In this document: positions 45,879 to 54,866 of the stretch, piece by piece
Layout of the letters: each line of letters opens with the position of its first letter
Numbering within the stretch: the stretch's first letter is position 1
NCBI RefSeq assembly: GCF_018860635.1
Contig: NZ_JAHKPT010000007.1
Span: 51,591 to 115,590 of the forward strand
Direction of reading: 5' to 3'
From: Aliiglaciecola lipolytica
GTDB lineage: Bacteria > Pseudomonadota > Gammaproteobacteria > Enterobacterales > Alteromonadaceae
DNA length: 64,000 nt
Position numbers and translations under genes: made by a program
The notes under the pieces: model-generated
What the model saw: the letters and a program-made list of their open reading frames with translations, nothing else
Told to the model about the DNA's origin: nothing
Databases searched by the model: none

Positions 45879-46408
45879 CGCGGGGCTAAAGCCTCCACCT
45901 ACAAGAATGACCGAATAAAATGCATCACCGCTTTTTTGTAGCATGGCCTTTAGGCCATAGAAGGTATCTAAACCGCCACCTGTAGCATGGTCTTTAGGCC
46001 ATGGACACCGAACAACAAACGCGGGGCTAAAGCCACCACCTACAAGAATGACCAAATAAAATGCATCACCGCTTTTTTGTAGCATGGCCTTTAGGCCATA
46101 GAAGGTATCTAACCGCCACCTGTAGCATGGCCTTTAGGCCATGGACACCGAACAACAACCGCGGGACTAAAGCCACCGCCTACACGAATGACCGAATAAA
46201 ATGCATCACCGCTTTTTTGTAGCATGGCCTTTAGGCCATAGAAGGTATCTAAACCGCCACCTGTAGCATGGCCTTTAGACCATGGACACCGAACAACAAC
46301 CGCGGGACTAAAGCCACCGCCTACACGAATGACCAAATAAAATGCATCACCGCTTTTTTGTAGCATGGTCTTTAGGCCATGGACACCGAACACCAAACGC
46401 GGGGGCTA
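45879..46408 (-). repeat. Tandem REP array 1 (~141-bp units = 97 + 44 bp modules)
   Basis: Seven palindromes of the form GTAG followed by CATGGCC-TTTA-GGCCAT(G/A) begin at 45938, 45982, 46079, 46122, 46219, 46263 and 46360. Their spacings alternate 44, 97, 43, 97, 44, 97. A conserved second stem (CGCGGGGCTAAAGCC, with CTAC beside it) begins each 141-bp period at 45879, 46020, 46160, 46301 and 46398. The unit is therefore a 97-bp module plus a 44-bp module, with the last copy lacking the 44-bp part. GTAG-headed palindromes are a hallmark of REP elements spread by RAYT transposases. No such transposase is in the window. Confidence 0.85.
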
Positions 46409-46444
46409 AACTCGGTAACATAGTATTTGGAATGATTTTGAACT

Positions 46445-46468
46445 AAAAGGTGACCCAAAAGGTGACCC
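46445..46468. repeat. 12-bp tandem duplication
   Basis: AAAAGGTGACCC occurs twice head to tail (46445-46456 and 46457-46468), followed by a partial third AACGGTG. It lies between the REP array and tRNA-Pro. Cause unknown; it may be slippage or an integration scar. Confidence 0.6.
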
Positions 46469-46554
46469 AACGGTGTCTTTCAGTTCAATAAAGTAAGGAT
46501 ATTTTTAGATGGAAAATGCCTGAGAGTCAAGCAGGATAAGGGGAGCAGATTAAT

Positions 46555-46631
46555 TGGTCGGTGTGAGAGGATTTGAACCTCCGACCCCTGACACCCCATG
46601 ACAGTGCGCTACCAAGCTGCGCTACACACCG
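46555..46631 (-). tRNA. proL: tRNA-Pro (anticodon GGG)
   Basis: 77-nt tRNA on the minus strand, with encoded CCA at its 3' end. The acceptor stem is CGGTGTG/CACACCG, the D-arm has GCGC-AGCTTGGTA-GCGC, and the T-arm holds GGTTCAAATCC. The anticodon loop is ATGGGGT, giving anticodon GGG for proline. The anticodon stem carries one T-T mismatch (30-40), which is also present in E. coli proL, so it is not a defect. It is transcribed alone. Confidence 0.95.
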
Positions 46632-46776
46632 ACCGAGCTGCGCAGTTTACTTATTTTTCGACACTTTGCAACGGCAAATATCGTTTGAGTGGCCAACTGG
46701 TAGGTGTTTGAGCGTTTTTTTTGGATTTTTGTTGCTGGAATGAGAGCTATTTGTAAGTGGTGTTTAAAAAACGTTC

Positions 46777-46800
46777 AAAAAACCCCGTTCGAAAACGGGG
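46777..46800 (-). terminator. Terminator of the phytase operon
   Basis: On the minus strand CCCCGTT-TTCG-AACGGGG forms a perfect 7-bp stem with a UUCG tetraloop, followed by six T residues (46782-46777). It lies 36 bp beyond the phytase stop codon and should end the phytate operon transcript before tRNA-Pro. Confidence 0.9.
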
Positions 46801-46835
46801 TCTTTGATCTTAATATTTTGCAAAAGACTAAGTCA

Positions 46836-48773
46836 TTAGTTCTTTAGCCACTGCTTTATAAGCTGCTTAATTAACACTCCGTCCACCAGCTTAAAATTCT
46901 GTGGAGCATTGGGCAGTCTATTTCGACCATCCTGCACGACCAATAACCCGTCGGGTAAATTCGCTCCTAAGCTTAATGATGTAATTTCTAAACCGTCAGT
47001 TTCAGAGACACCGTCTATTCCAGCAGTTAAATCCATATCAATCCGAAAACTGCCTAAATAACGATTATTCTGATCCAGTGCAAATACGCCGAAGCTGTTG
47101 TTTCCTTGACTAGATGCGACTAAATAACGTTTCCCACCCATGTTGTAAATGCCCATTCCCTCAACATCAGCAACAAAGTTACTAGAGGTGGTAGCGATTA
47201 ACCTAGCTCCTGCTTTAGTTGGACGTGCGCTAATCTGCCAAACCCCAGTGGATTCTTCACCATAGTAGAGTTGCTGATTAGTATCATCGGCAACACAGCC
47301 TTCAGGTTGACTTGGTACTCGAAATTCCCTGATTAATTTGGCTCCAACCTCATCGTTGTTTGGCTTTAATAAATACTGCTGAAAACGTCCATCGGTGTCA
47401 TTTATAAAAACATGGTATTGGTCTTCTTGCTGATACATACACAGGCCATAAACATCCGCTAAATCCGTTTTAATATCAGACAAAAATGACATTTCACCGC
47501 TATCTTGTTGCAATGCAAACAAGCTAATGCTGTTAGTGGTGCGATTACTGGCCGCGGCTAAATCGAAAGTTCGGTTACCTAATTTAAAACCATACCGAAT
47601 ATCCACATTATTCACTCTGCCTACATTGAGTTCCTGGAGTAAATTACCTTGCAAGTCATATAACATCATGCCCTGCTTTTTATTGGTACCTAGTATGCGA
47701 CTTTGTTCTGGCGCGGCGGAGTTTATCCAAATTGCCGGATCATCAGCGGCATCACCAAATACCTGCATAGGTTCTGTTTGTGCAAATGGAGTAACGCTGC
47801 CAAATTCAGATGCTTGGATTTCTCTGTTTGTAGTTGAGATATTCAGTTGTGCTCGAGAATACGCTGAACTTTGATCATCAAAAATCCCTAATACCAAGTT
47901 CGATGATTGCAATACACCATTGCTTGTTTCTGGCTTATCGGCACCGGTTAACGGAATAAAATGAGCATTTGCGTTATTCCCAGCCTCGACATGCCAGACT
48001 CCTTGTTGATCCGGAGCGCTAACCAAAACATCGCCATTATCTAATACATCAACATGGCTTACTTCCCCTTCCATTGGCCCAAAAGGACTCACCGCAATCA
48101 CAAGTTCACGAACCAATTCAGCTTCAGGATCTGCTGGGTAGCGCCAAAGACCAATATTCTCTTCAGCCAAATATACAATACCGGCTTCGTCATCAGCTGC
48201 ACAACTTTTGGTTTGTAGCGTGCCGATAAATTCATGGACAGGCACATCAACCAAGGTTTGATTTTTGGCATCAACCACTATTCGTTGTTCCACTACTCCT
48301 TTGGCATCAGCTATGAAAACTGACAAATGCCCTTGCGGCATTTGATACCAGCAAAGAGCTTCTACTTGTCCTTCGGGTTGCGATAACCTAGACATCAATG
48401 ATAGTTGCTGAGTTTGCCAGTCCAAACCTAACACTAGGATTTGTTGCAAGTTATTATCTGTAGTGGTAATTAATCCGTATTCTTTATTGTCTATCTGGAT
48501 ATTGTCACGCCAGTCAAGCATTTCCATGTTACCGGAAAAAGTACTAAGCAACTGACCTTGGTCATCAAGTAATAGAATGCCTTTAGTCTCACTGGTCAAT
48601 AACCAATATCGCTTTTCATCATGCATAATGGGCAGCGCAGATTTACCCGCAAGATTATTAACTGAATCGCTAAATAAAGGGGTAATCTGATTTATCGAGG
48701 CACTTGATTGTGACGTCGTTTGACAGGCACTTAGAATGCAACACGCGGCAATCCACAGGTAAATTGATTTCAT
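46836..48773 (-). CDS. Two-domain beta-propeller phytase (3-phytase), lipoprotein
   Basis: 645 aa. A lipoprotein signal peptide ends in LSAC (Cys at about 16), so the mature enzyme is probably anchored on the outer membrane. The C-terminal half (from about residue 330) has the beta-propeller phytase sequence: DDPAIWINSAAPEQSRILG, NKKQGMMLYDLQGNL, GRVNNVDIRYGF and YGEESTGVWQI. The N-terminal half repeats the propeller pattern in a weaker form (AEENIGLWRYPAD matches the later one). It would release phosphate from phytate using Ca2+. Such tandem BPPs often use the inactive domain to help catalysis. It is the last gene of the operon with the phosphatase (2-bp gap) and TonB receptor, likely PhoB-controlled. 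Confidence 0.88.
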   Translation of the reverse strand: MKSIYLWIAACCILSACQTTSQSSASINQITPLFSDSVNNLAGKSALPIMHDEKRYWLLTSETKGILLLDDQGQLLSTFSGNMEMLDWRDNIQIDNKEYGLITTTDNNLQQILVLGLDWQTQQLSLMSRLSQPEGQVEALCWYQMPQGHLSVFIADAKGVVEQRIVVDAKNQTLVDVPVHEFIGTLQTKSCAADDEAGIVYLAEENIGLWRYPADPEAELVRELVIAVSPFGPMEGEVSHVDVLDNGDVLVSAPDQQGVWHVEAGNNANAHFIPLTGADKPETSNGVLQSSNLVLGIFDDQSSAYSRAQLNISTTNREIQASEFGSVTPFAQTEPMQVFGDAADDPAIWINSAAPEQSRILGTNKKQGMMLYDLQGNLLQELNVGRVNNVDIRYGFKLGNRTFDLAAASNRTTNSISLFALQQDSGEMSFLSDIKTDLADVYGLCMYQQEDQYHVFINDTDGRFQQYLLKPNNDEVGAKLIREFRVPSQPEGCVADDTNQQLYYGEESTGVWQISARPTKAGARLIATTSSNFVADVEGMGIYNMGGKRYLVASSQGNNSFGVFALDQNNRYLGSFRIDMDLTAGIDGVSETDGLEITSLSLGANLPDGLLVVQDGRNRLPNAPQNFKLVDGVLIKQLIKQWLKN

Positions 48774-48775
48774 CT

Positions 48776-49744
48776 TTATTCCTTATCCATGCTGTAGTGA
48801 TAGAGACGCTCGCCAGCGGCACTGATGAATTGAATTAGCATGTTACTGTCTCCAACCGAAACAGTTAAAAATCCGGCTTCGCTTTTTGCGTACTGTGTGA
48901 ACACTCGCTGTTGAACCGGGCGCAGTTCAGAACCCGCGCCAGATACAAAATGTTCAACCAGTTTTCCCGCTGGGCGATTATGTTGTAAATCATGTTCGTG
49001 ACCAGCGAAATAAGCATCTACTTTATATTTTTCAAATATAGGTTCTAAAACCTGCTGAATCCCTTCTGTTTTGCCAAATCGTTTACCGCTGGAATATAGA
49101 GGATGATGACCAATCACAATATTCCATTTGGCTGTTGAGTTAGCTAATTGTTGTTCAATCCAACGTAATTGTTTTGCACCATCTGGTTTTTGTGTTTCGG
49201 CATATTTAGCGCGATTTTTGTATTCCGGATTAAGTGGATTGGTATCAATAAATAACACTAACATTTCAGTGTTTTTACCTACCTTAAAGGTTTTAGCATA
49301 ATACGCAGATGGAAACTCCCAACGTCGACTGCGTTTTGAGTAATCAATTTGCGCTTGCCAATTTCCACGGTAATCATGATTGCCTAACGTAGGATACCAA
49401 TCTTCAAATAAATTAGGTCCATGGTATATCTGTTCAAATGAGGTTTGCCAATATGGATCATCAACCGAAGCCACACCATTTGAGTAAAAGTTATCACCGG
49501 TGGTGGCAATAAATTCGCCGTCGATTTGCTGCATGACCACATCCATCATATCAGCCACAGGTTGCTGCTGATAATGCCCATTGCGGCCCCAATCACCTAA
49601 CACCAAAAAGCTAAAGCTATCTTTTGGCGTTGCTAAGGCTTGCACATGGTGTTTCTTATAAAAGTTTTGATCGTGAACCTGCTTACTGAAGGCCGCAATC
49701 GAGGTGACACTTAAAACGACTAATATTACATATCTAATAAACAT
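48776..49744 (-). CDS. Secreted metallophosphoesterase, purple acid phosphatase type
   Basis: 322 aa. The signal peptide (MFIRYVILVVLSVTSIAAFS) directs export. Calcineurin-like metal-binding motifs are VLGDWGRNG (D), ATTGDNFYSNGV (GDN), LGNHDYRGN (GNHD), VIGHHPLYSSG (H) and YFAGHEHDLQHN (GHxH), in the order and pattern of tartrate-resistant acid phosphatase (ACP5) proteins. It cleaves phosphomonoesters in the periplasm or outside, probably finishing lower inositol phosphates made by the phytase next to it. It sits between the TonB receptor (125-bp gap) and the phytase (2-bp gap). Confidence 0.9.
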   Translation of the reverse strand: MFIRYVILVVLSVTSIAAFSKQVHDQNFYKKHHVQALATPKDSFSFLVLGDWGRNGHYQQQPVADMMDVVMQQIDGEFIATTGDNFYSNGVASVDDPYWQTSFEQIYHGPNLFEDWYPTLGNHDYRGNWQAQIDYSKRSRRWEFPSAYYAKTFKVGKNTEMLVLFIDTNPLNPEYKNRAKYAETQKPDGAKQLRWIEQQLANSTAKWNIVIGHHPLYSSGKRFGKTEGIQQVLEPIFEKYKVDAYFAGHEHDLQHNRPAGKLVEHFVSGAGSELRPVQQRVFTQYAKSEAGFLTVSVGDSNMLIQFISAAGERLYHYSMDKE

Positions 49745-49869
49745 TGTTATTCCAAACTACGAGATGAGATAAACCAGCACAAAATACTAAGGCTCGTTTA
49801 ACTTAGGTCGTGATACGACGGTATAAAAGCTCAGTAGCGAACATTTAACAAATGTTCGCTACCTTAAGG

Positions 49870-52560
49870 CTATAACATCCAACTAAATCCAAGTTCAAAG
49901 GTACGACCGTACTCTTCGTATTGTGCATTAACACTGCGTTGGTCAAAATAGTTGTAGAAACCTTCGTCAGTAATATTTATCGCGTTAAAATACAGATACA
50001 TATTTTGCTCAATAAAGTACTTACTAGTGAAGTCTAATTGCTGATGATTGTCTTCCATGCGAATCAGATCACCGTCAATTTCTTCTAAGTTTTCACTTTT
50101 GTATGTCATGGTTAAACGCAAACTAACCAAGTTGCTTTCATAACCTACGGTGAAATTACCAATTTTGTCAGACTGATTAGGCAATGATGTTTCAAAGCGT
50201 TCACCGTCTAATAAGGTTATTGCTTCGGAGCTTGAGAACGTCCCATTGGCGGATAGCAAGAGGCCATTATCGAAGGCTTTTACCCAAGAAAGTTCGACAC
50301 CGCTGACCTTAGCAGACTCACCATTAATGGGTTGCATGACTTCGTCAAACCCATCCCATTCAGGTAAATCAGCAACGTCGGCAACGATCACAAAATTATC
50401 GATATTTTTATAAAAATACCCTGCTGACAGCACCCCAATATCACCAGGGTAATACTCTAAGGTTAAATCAAAGTTATCCGATTCAAACGGATTAAGTTCT
50501 GGATTACCAACTTCAGCTTCACGCTCAGTAATGAACACGCCTTCATCTTCTTCTGTTTTAGATTCAATGATTTGGTACGCAGCTGCATCTTCAAATTTAG
50601 GCCGAGAAATGGTTTGTGTAAAAGCCGCTCGAGCAATTAGTTTTTCGGTGAATTCATAACGCATATTCAAACTTGGCAAAAGATGATCGTAACTTCTTTC
50701 ACTATTCCAAGGTGTATTAACGACTTCTTCAACGTCAGTTTGCTCATTTTCGATTAACTCTACGCGCATACCTGATGTATTGAAATCCGTATCCTCGTAT
50801 CTGACCCCAGCCACTAGGGTCAATTTTTGCCATTCATAACGACCCATAATATAAGCCGCAAAAATATCTTCGTTACTCACATATGACGCCCCATTGGACT
50901 CAACTTCTGAATCAAGTTCCGCTAATTCGAAGCCCGCACCATTTTGGTTGAAGTAGTTACGTAGCCCTGCACGGTCTAAACCTGGTCCAAAACTGCCTAA
51001 TCCCCAATCAGGCTGCGCGGCTGCGAACATAGTGGGATCTATGCCATCAAAATCACCGTCATAGATGAAAATATCAGCTTCTGTGGTTTTTTCACGAGCA
51101 CGATATTTTGCGCCAAACTTCAATTCAAATGACCCCTCTTGCAAGTCAAACATGCGGGTGAAATCCGCTTTGAGCATAGTTTCAGTGTCTTCAGCCAGGC
51201 TCTTTTCCAAACTCACTTCATCTAGCTCATAATTAGCCAAATCCATCGCCGCAGCATCTTGAGTTATTTGCGGGATCTGTCCTTGCATATCCGAATCGAT
51301 TGCCATATTTTCACCCACGAAGGTGTAATACAACGCTTGCGGATCATCCTCATCTGCTTTTGAATAACCCAGTTGATATTCAACCAACCAATCATCTAAA
51401 TGATGTTCTGCACCGGCTGAAATAGATAAAATCGTTTGGGTTTCTTCACGGTCTTTGCTCCCTCGTTCTATCTCGGAGTCTTCTCCATCGAACGTAAAGG
51501 TATTCGCCATCCGGTATTCGTCATCAGCGAAACGGCTATAAAGAGTGCGTAAATAGTAACGATTGTTGAAATCAGGACGGAAATCCAAGTTGACAGCAGC
51601 ACCGATGCGCTCCCTTGAAATGCTGTAGTAACGTTGTTCTATCTCATCATCACCGTTGGATTCAATGTTGTCAGAGCCAAAATCACGCTTTGCATATGAC
51701 AGTGCCGCAGCAACACCAAATACGTCATCAAATACATTGGTCACACTGCCTGATATTTTTGGACTTGTTTCGTCTCGCAACTGGTTTTGACTGGCCTGTA
51801 CATTAATACTGGCGCTCGTGCCTTGGCGGTCAAAAGCGCTTAAGCTTTTCACTTCAATTGACCCACCGATAGCGTCTGCATCCATATCAGAGGTAACTGA
51901 TTTTGACACCTCTAATCCTTGAATAAGCTCAGAGGGGATCACATCCAACGCAACAGAGCGCACACCACCTTCAGGAGAAGGCACATTGACACCATTGATG
52001 GTCACATTATTAAGATTGGGATCAATACCTCGAATACCGACAAAACGTCCCTCCCCTTGATCACGTTCAATGGATAAACCTGGTAAACGTTGCAATGCTT
52101 CAGCGGCGTTCTGGTCTGGGAATTGGCCAATCGCATCTGCCGATACAATCGACTTAATGCTGTCAGCGACGCGCTGCAAATTGATCGCGCTTGCCTGCCC
52201 TGCTCGCTGTCCATAGACAATCACGTTTTCTAACTCTTTAGCTGGCGCAGCCAAGCTAATATCTTGCTGAAGAATTTTTCCACCACTGATAATCACTGGC
52301 ACTTCAATTGTTGGAGTACCTAGGTATTTCACAACTAAGGTGTAGTTACCTTCAGGCAAATTTGCGAAACGAAAACTTCCGTCTCGCTTGGAAACGGTGC
52401 TTTGTCCCAATTCTTTGATATTGACTTCAGCCCCTTGAATATAGCTAGTCTGGCTTTTGTCAGTGAGTAAACCTTGAATTCCGCCTTCATCAGCTAAAGC
52501 AGATTGACAGGAAAGTGCCACGAAGCACGCCAAGGCTAAAGTGGTTTTTATCATTTTCAT
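49870..52560 (-). CDS. TonB-dependent receptor of the phytate/phosphate operon
   Basis: 896 aa. Signal peptide MIKTTLALACFVALSCQSALA, then a carboxypeptidase-regulatory-like domain (~25-110: EGGIQGLLTDKSQTSYIQGA, NLPEGNYTLVVKYLG), as in SusC-like and Oar-like receptors. The plug follows (SIVSADAIGQFPDQNAAEAL, GIRGIDPNLNNVTINGV, LDVIPSELIQGLEVSK), then a barrel ending with RTFELGFSWML. It heads the operon with the acid phosphatase and the phytase, so it probably imports inositol phosphates or related phosphate compounds; this substrate is inferred from context. A Pho box lies 63 bp upstream. Two ATGs are possible (52560 and 52554); the first is used. Confidence 0.9.
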   Translation of the reverse strand: MKMIKTTLALACFVALSCQSALADEGGIQGLLTDKSQTSYIQGAEVNIKELGQSTVSKRDGSFRFANLPEGNYTLVVKYLGTPTIEVPVIISGGKILQQDISLAAPAKELENVIVYGQRAGQASAINLQRVADSIKSIVSADAIGQFPDQNAAEALQRLPGLSIERDQGEGRFVGIRGIDPNLNNVTINGVNVPSPEGGVRSVALDVIPSELIQGLEVSKSVTSDMDADAIGGSIEVKSLSAFDRQGTSASINVQASQNQLRDETSPKISGSVTNVFDDVFGVAAALSYAKRDFGSDNIESNGDDEIEQRYYSISRERIGAAVNLDFRPDFNNRYYLRTLYSRFADDEYRMANTFTFDGEDSEIERGSKDREETQTILSISAGAEHHLDDWLVEYQLGYSKADEDDPQALYYTFVGENMAIDSDMQGQIPQITQDAAAMDLANYELDEVSLEKSLAEDTETMLKADFTRMFDLQEGSFELKFGAKYRAREKTTEADIFIYDGDFDGIDPTMFAAAQPDWGLGSFGPGLDRAGLRNYFNQNGAGFELAELDSEVESNGASYVSNEDIFAAYIMGRYEWQKLTLVAGVRYEDTDFNTSGMRVELIENEQTDVEEVVNTPWNSERSYDHLLPSLNMRYEFTEKLIARAAFTQTISRPKFEDAAAYQIIESKTEEDEGVFITEREAEVGNPELNPFESDNFDLTLEYYPGDIGVLSAGYFYKNIDNFVIVADVADLPEWDGFDEVMQPINGESAKVSGVELSWVKAFDNGLLLSANGTFSSSEAITLLDGERFETSLPNQSDKIGNFTVGYESNLVSLRLTMTYKSENLEEIDGDLIRMEDNHQQLDFTSKYFIEQNMYLYFNAINITDEGFYNYFDQRSVNAQYEEYGRTFELGFSWML

Positions 52561-52623
52561 TGTAAGTTCTCTGGTTGCAAACTAAGGTTTAAATGTGTTG
52601 GCGCGACAACCTAATGAGCAGCA

Positions 52624-52641
52624 ATGACATTTTTATGACAG
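52624..52641 (-). promoter_or_regulatory. Pho box (PhoB binding site)
   Basis: On the minus strand CTGTCATAAAAATGTCAT has the 7-4-7 pattern of the Pho box: CTGTCAT, AAAA, ATGTCAT. Only the first base of the second repeat differs from the ideal. It lies 63 bp before the receptor start codon and faces the operon, in the ~320-bp gap that also holds the promoter of the divergent GGDEF gene. Phosphate-starvation induction by PhoB is expected. Confidence 0.85.
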
Positions 52642-52879
52642 GCAACCAAATAGTTTCTGCGGTTGCTTGCTAAAACCACCAATTTACCTAGCACTTTTAA
52701 GCTCCATGAGCTTATTTGACCTCCCAGCGACCTCAGGTTTTAAACGGTCTGTTTTGAAATTAACTTAAAACAAAGCTAACCACCTTCATTAATTTGTCAT
52801 TTTACTGAGCCAATATGACCCCTATGCTGGTTTAAAACTATGTCAGCATAAAAACCAACAGCATCAACCGAGTATTACC

Positions 52880-53833
52880 ATGAACTTTTCTTTACTAGCC
52901 CGCCATCAACGATTGTTCTCTGTCACATGTGCATCATTGACACTTTCGTTAACCTTGAGCATTGGTTTAGGGCAAGCCAAACCCATTGCCGATATTTCAT
53001 GGCTAGATATTATTGGCGAAGGCAGTGTCGCGCTGCTTTCCTTGTTATGGATTTTTTTCCTGTTAGTCAGTCGCCCGCCAGGTAGAGTCACTTCGGCATT
53101 GGTATTAGGACTGAGCTGTTTTCTATTTTCTGCCAACTTGGACTTAATAGACGAGTTTATGTCCTATCACAATGCCGCAAGCATATTAAGTATGGTGGAA
53201 TCGGTTCCAGCTGGAATTGGCATGTTTATTATGAGTTACGCGTTATTCCAATGGCATAAAGAACAGTTAGTCCTCAATAAACAATTGCAAAAACGCGAAT
53301 CAGCGTTACGTCAACATCACCAAGTGGATTTCATTACAGCGCTGTATAGCGCAGACTATATGCGCACGCAAATCGACTCACAATTGCAAAACAATCACAA
53401 TCCTGAGTTTTCAGTTGTGATGCTAGATATCGACAACTTCGATGTATTTAATCGCCAATTTGGCCATATTCAAGGTGATCAACTTCTGCGTGAGCTAGCA
53501 GATTTAATCTTAATGAACTTGCGTGCTACTGACCTAGCCTGTCGCTATGCAGGTGACCGATTTATATTATTGTTGCCTAACACTAATTTGCAGAGTGCAG
53601 AAAAAATAGCCGGCCAAATCAAAAAAGCCATAGCGAGTATCGCGTTTAAGCCATGTCAGTCAGGGGAGTCAGTTTACCACCAACTCAGTTTTGTTGCAGA
53701 GTCGGCAATTTTAGGCGACGTGACAGAAAGCCTACTGCGGCGCCTTAACCAACGGTTGGAAAGGTTCAAGCAAGATCAAAGGAGTACACCGAAACAAAGC
53801 GGGCTGAATCAGGGTGGACAGGCACATGGATGA
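52880..53833 (+). CDS. Membrane GGDEF protein with degenerate active site
   Basis: 317 aa. About four membrane helices at residues 12-30, 46-63, 70-92 and 108-124 are followed by a short linker and a GGDEF-type domain (~145-305). The domain has VVMLDIDNFDVFNRQFGH and GDQLLRELADLI, but the signature is AGDRF (224-228) instead of GG(D/E)EF. The RxxD I-site motif is kept as RATD (215-218), five residues before. The lost Glu suggests low or no diguanylate cyclase activity, so it may act as a GTP or c-di-GMP binding sensor. Its stop overlaps the start of the AraC gene by 8 bp, so the two are coupled. The Pho-regulated receptor gene is divergent. Confidence 0.85.
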   Translation: MNFSLLARHQRLFSVTCASLTLSLTLSIGLGQAKPIADISWLDIIGEGSVALLSLLWIFFLLVSRPPGRVTSALVLGLSCFLFSANLDLIDEFMSYHNAASILSMVESVPAGIGMFIMSYALFQWHKEQLVLNKQLQKRESALRQHHQVDFITALYSADYMRTQIDSQLQNNHNPEFSVVMLDIDNFDVFNRQFGHIQGDQLLRELADLILMNLRATDLACRYAGDRFILLLPNTNLQSAEKIAGQIKKAIASIAFKPCQSGESVYHQLSFVAESAILGDVTESLLRRLNQRLERFKQDQRSTPKQSGLNQGGQAHG

Positions 53834-54848
53834 AAACCGCTTTTTTTATGTTGATGATAAAGTTATACCTGCCCACCAATTGGCAGCTAGCATTTTGGAC
53901 TTCAGTCGTTCCAGAGACGTTAATAAACACAAGCTGTTGCGTGGCACAGGCATATTTAATCAAGATTTAGTGTCAGATAGAAAGCTCAGTGCGCTACAAT
54001 TGCTGCAACTTATGGGCAATGCGCAATCATTAACTCCAGGACACGATTGTGGTTTTTTATTAGGCAAACGTATGTTTCCGGGCAATTATGGGGCGATTTC
54101 CAATGCATTGATGCACAGTCGTAATTTAGCTGATGCATTCACTGTGTTGGCCGTACTTAGAAGTCAGATTTGCCCTTTTTTAGACACTAAACACTATGCT
54201 TCGCAGCAACGTCACTACGTATTGATTACCGATGCGATTGGATGTGGAGAGCGCTTTCAATTTATCGCAGAGCTGTATTGCACGGCACTGGTTTCAGCCG
54301 TTAAATTAATTCTCGGTCAGCGCATCCCATTTCAGTTTAACTTTCCATTTCCACGGCCTAAATATATTCAAGAGTACGAGGTTCATTTAGGCCATAGACT
54401 GAACTTTTCTCAACCCGCGATGAGTATTAGCTTCGATAAAAAATGGCTGGCGAGCTTGTGTATAAATCGCAGCGATAGCTTAAAACGCCATGCTTTGCGT
54501 CAGTGCAAGATGGTTTCGATGCCAAGCAAAGGATTTATAGAAGCGGTGCGTACCACAATATCAAAACATTCTGATTGTGGCTTACAAAAAGCAGCCGAGA
54601 AATTTTGTATGAGTCCTGCAACGTTTAAACGCAAGCTCAAACAGCATGGTTACACCTTTCAGCAAATTCATGATGAAGTAGGCAAACAAGAAGCAATCTA
54701 CCTACTCCAAGTTCAACAACTCAGTAACGAAGAAACGGCTCACTTGATGCAGTTTAGTGATATTCCTAATTTCCGGCGTTCAGTCAAACGTTGGACGGGG
54801 TTAACGCCTAGCCAACTCAGAACGACGACTGAAAATCCACTCTACTGA
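53826..54848 (+). CDS. AraC-family transcriptional regulator
   Basis: 340 aa. The N-terminal ~200 residues match the arabinose-binding-like ligand domain of OruR/ArgR-type AraC regulators (GTGIFNQDLVSDRKLSALQL, then GNYGAISNALMHSRNLADAF). The C-terminal ~100 residues hold two helix-turn-helices: CGLQKAAEKFCMSPATFKRKLKQHG and LSNEETAHLMQFSDIPNFRRSVKRWTG, ending TPSQLR. It should bind DNA as a dimer; effector and targets are unknown. ATG 53826 lies inside the end of the GGDEF gene (8-bp overlap); the longer frame begins with GTG. The GGDEF-AraC coupling suggests the two act in one signal path. Confidence 0.88.
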   Translation: MDENRFFYVDDKVIPAHQLAASILDFSRSRDVNKHKLLRGTGIFNQDLVSDRKLSALQLLQLMGNAQSLTPGHDCGFLLGKRMFPGNYGAISNALMHSRNLADAFTVLAVLRSQICPFLDTKHYASQQRHYVLITDAIGCGERFQFIAELYCTALVSAVKLILGQRIPFQFNFPFPRPKYIQEYEVHLGHRLNFSQPAMSISFDKKWLASLCINRSDSLKRHALRQCKMVSMPSKGFIEAVRTTISKHSDCGLQKAAEKFCMSPATFKRKLKQHGYTFQQIHDEVGKQEAIYLLQVQQLSNEETAHLMQFSDIPNFRRSVKRWTGLTPSQLRTTTENPLY

Positions 54849-54866
54849 GTTTAGTAACCCCAACCT

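Noticed and set aside
45861..46396. Repetitive protein-coding frames in REP array 1 (repeat MLQKSGDAFY...GGGFSPA)
   Set aside because: The frame stays open because the period is a multiple of three. The same DNA modules occur in array 2 in other settings, and the palindromes explain the conservation. No start signal is present.
46445..46631. Integrative-element insertion at tRNA-Pro
   Set aside because: The 12-bp tandem repeat is suggestive, but no integrase and no second copy of the tRNA 3' end are visible in the window.
52781..52800. Second Pho box facing the GGDEF gene (TTGTCATTTTACTG...)
   Set aside because: Only the first 7-mer fits; the second matches three of seven bases.
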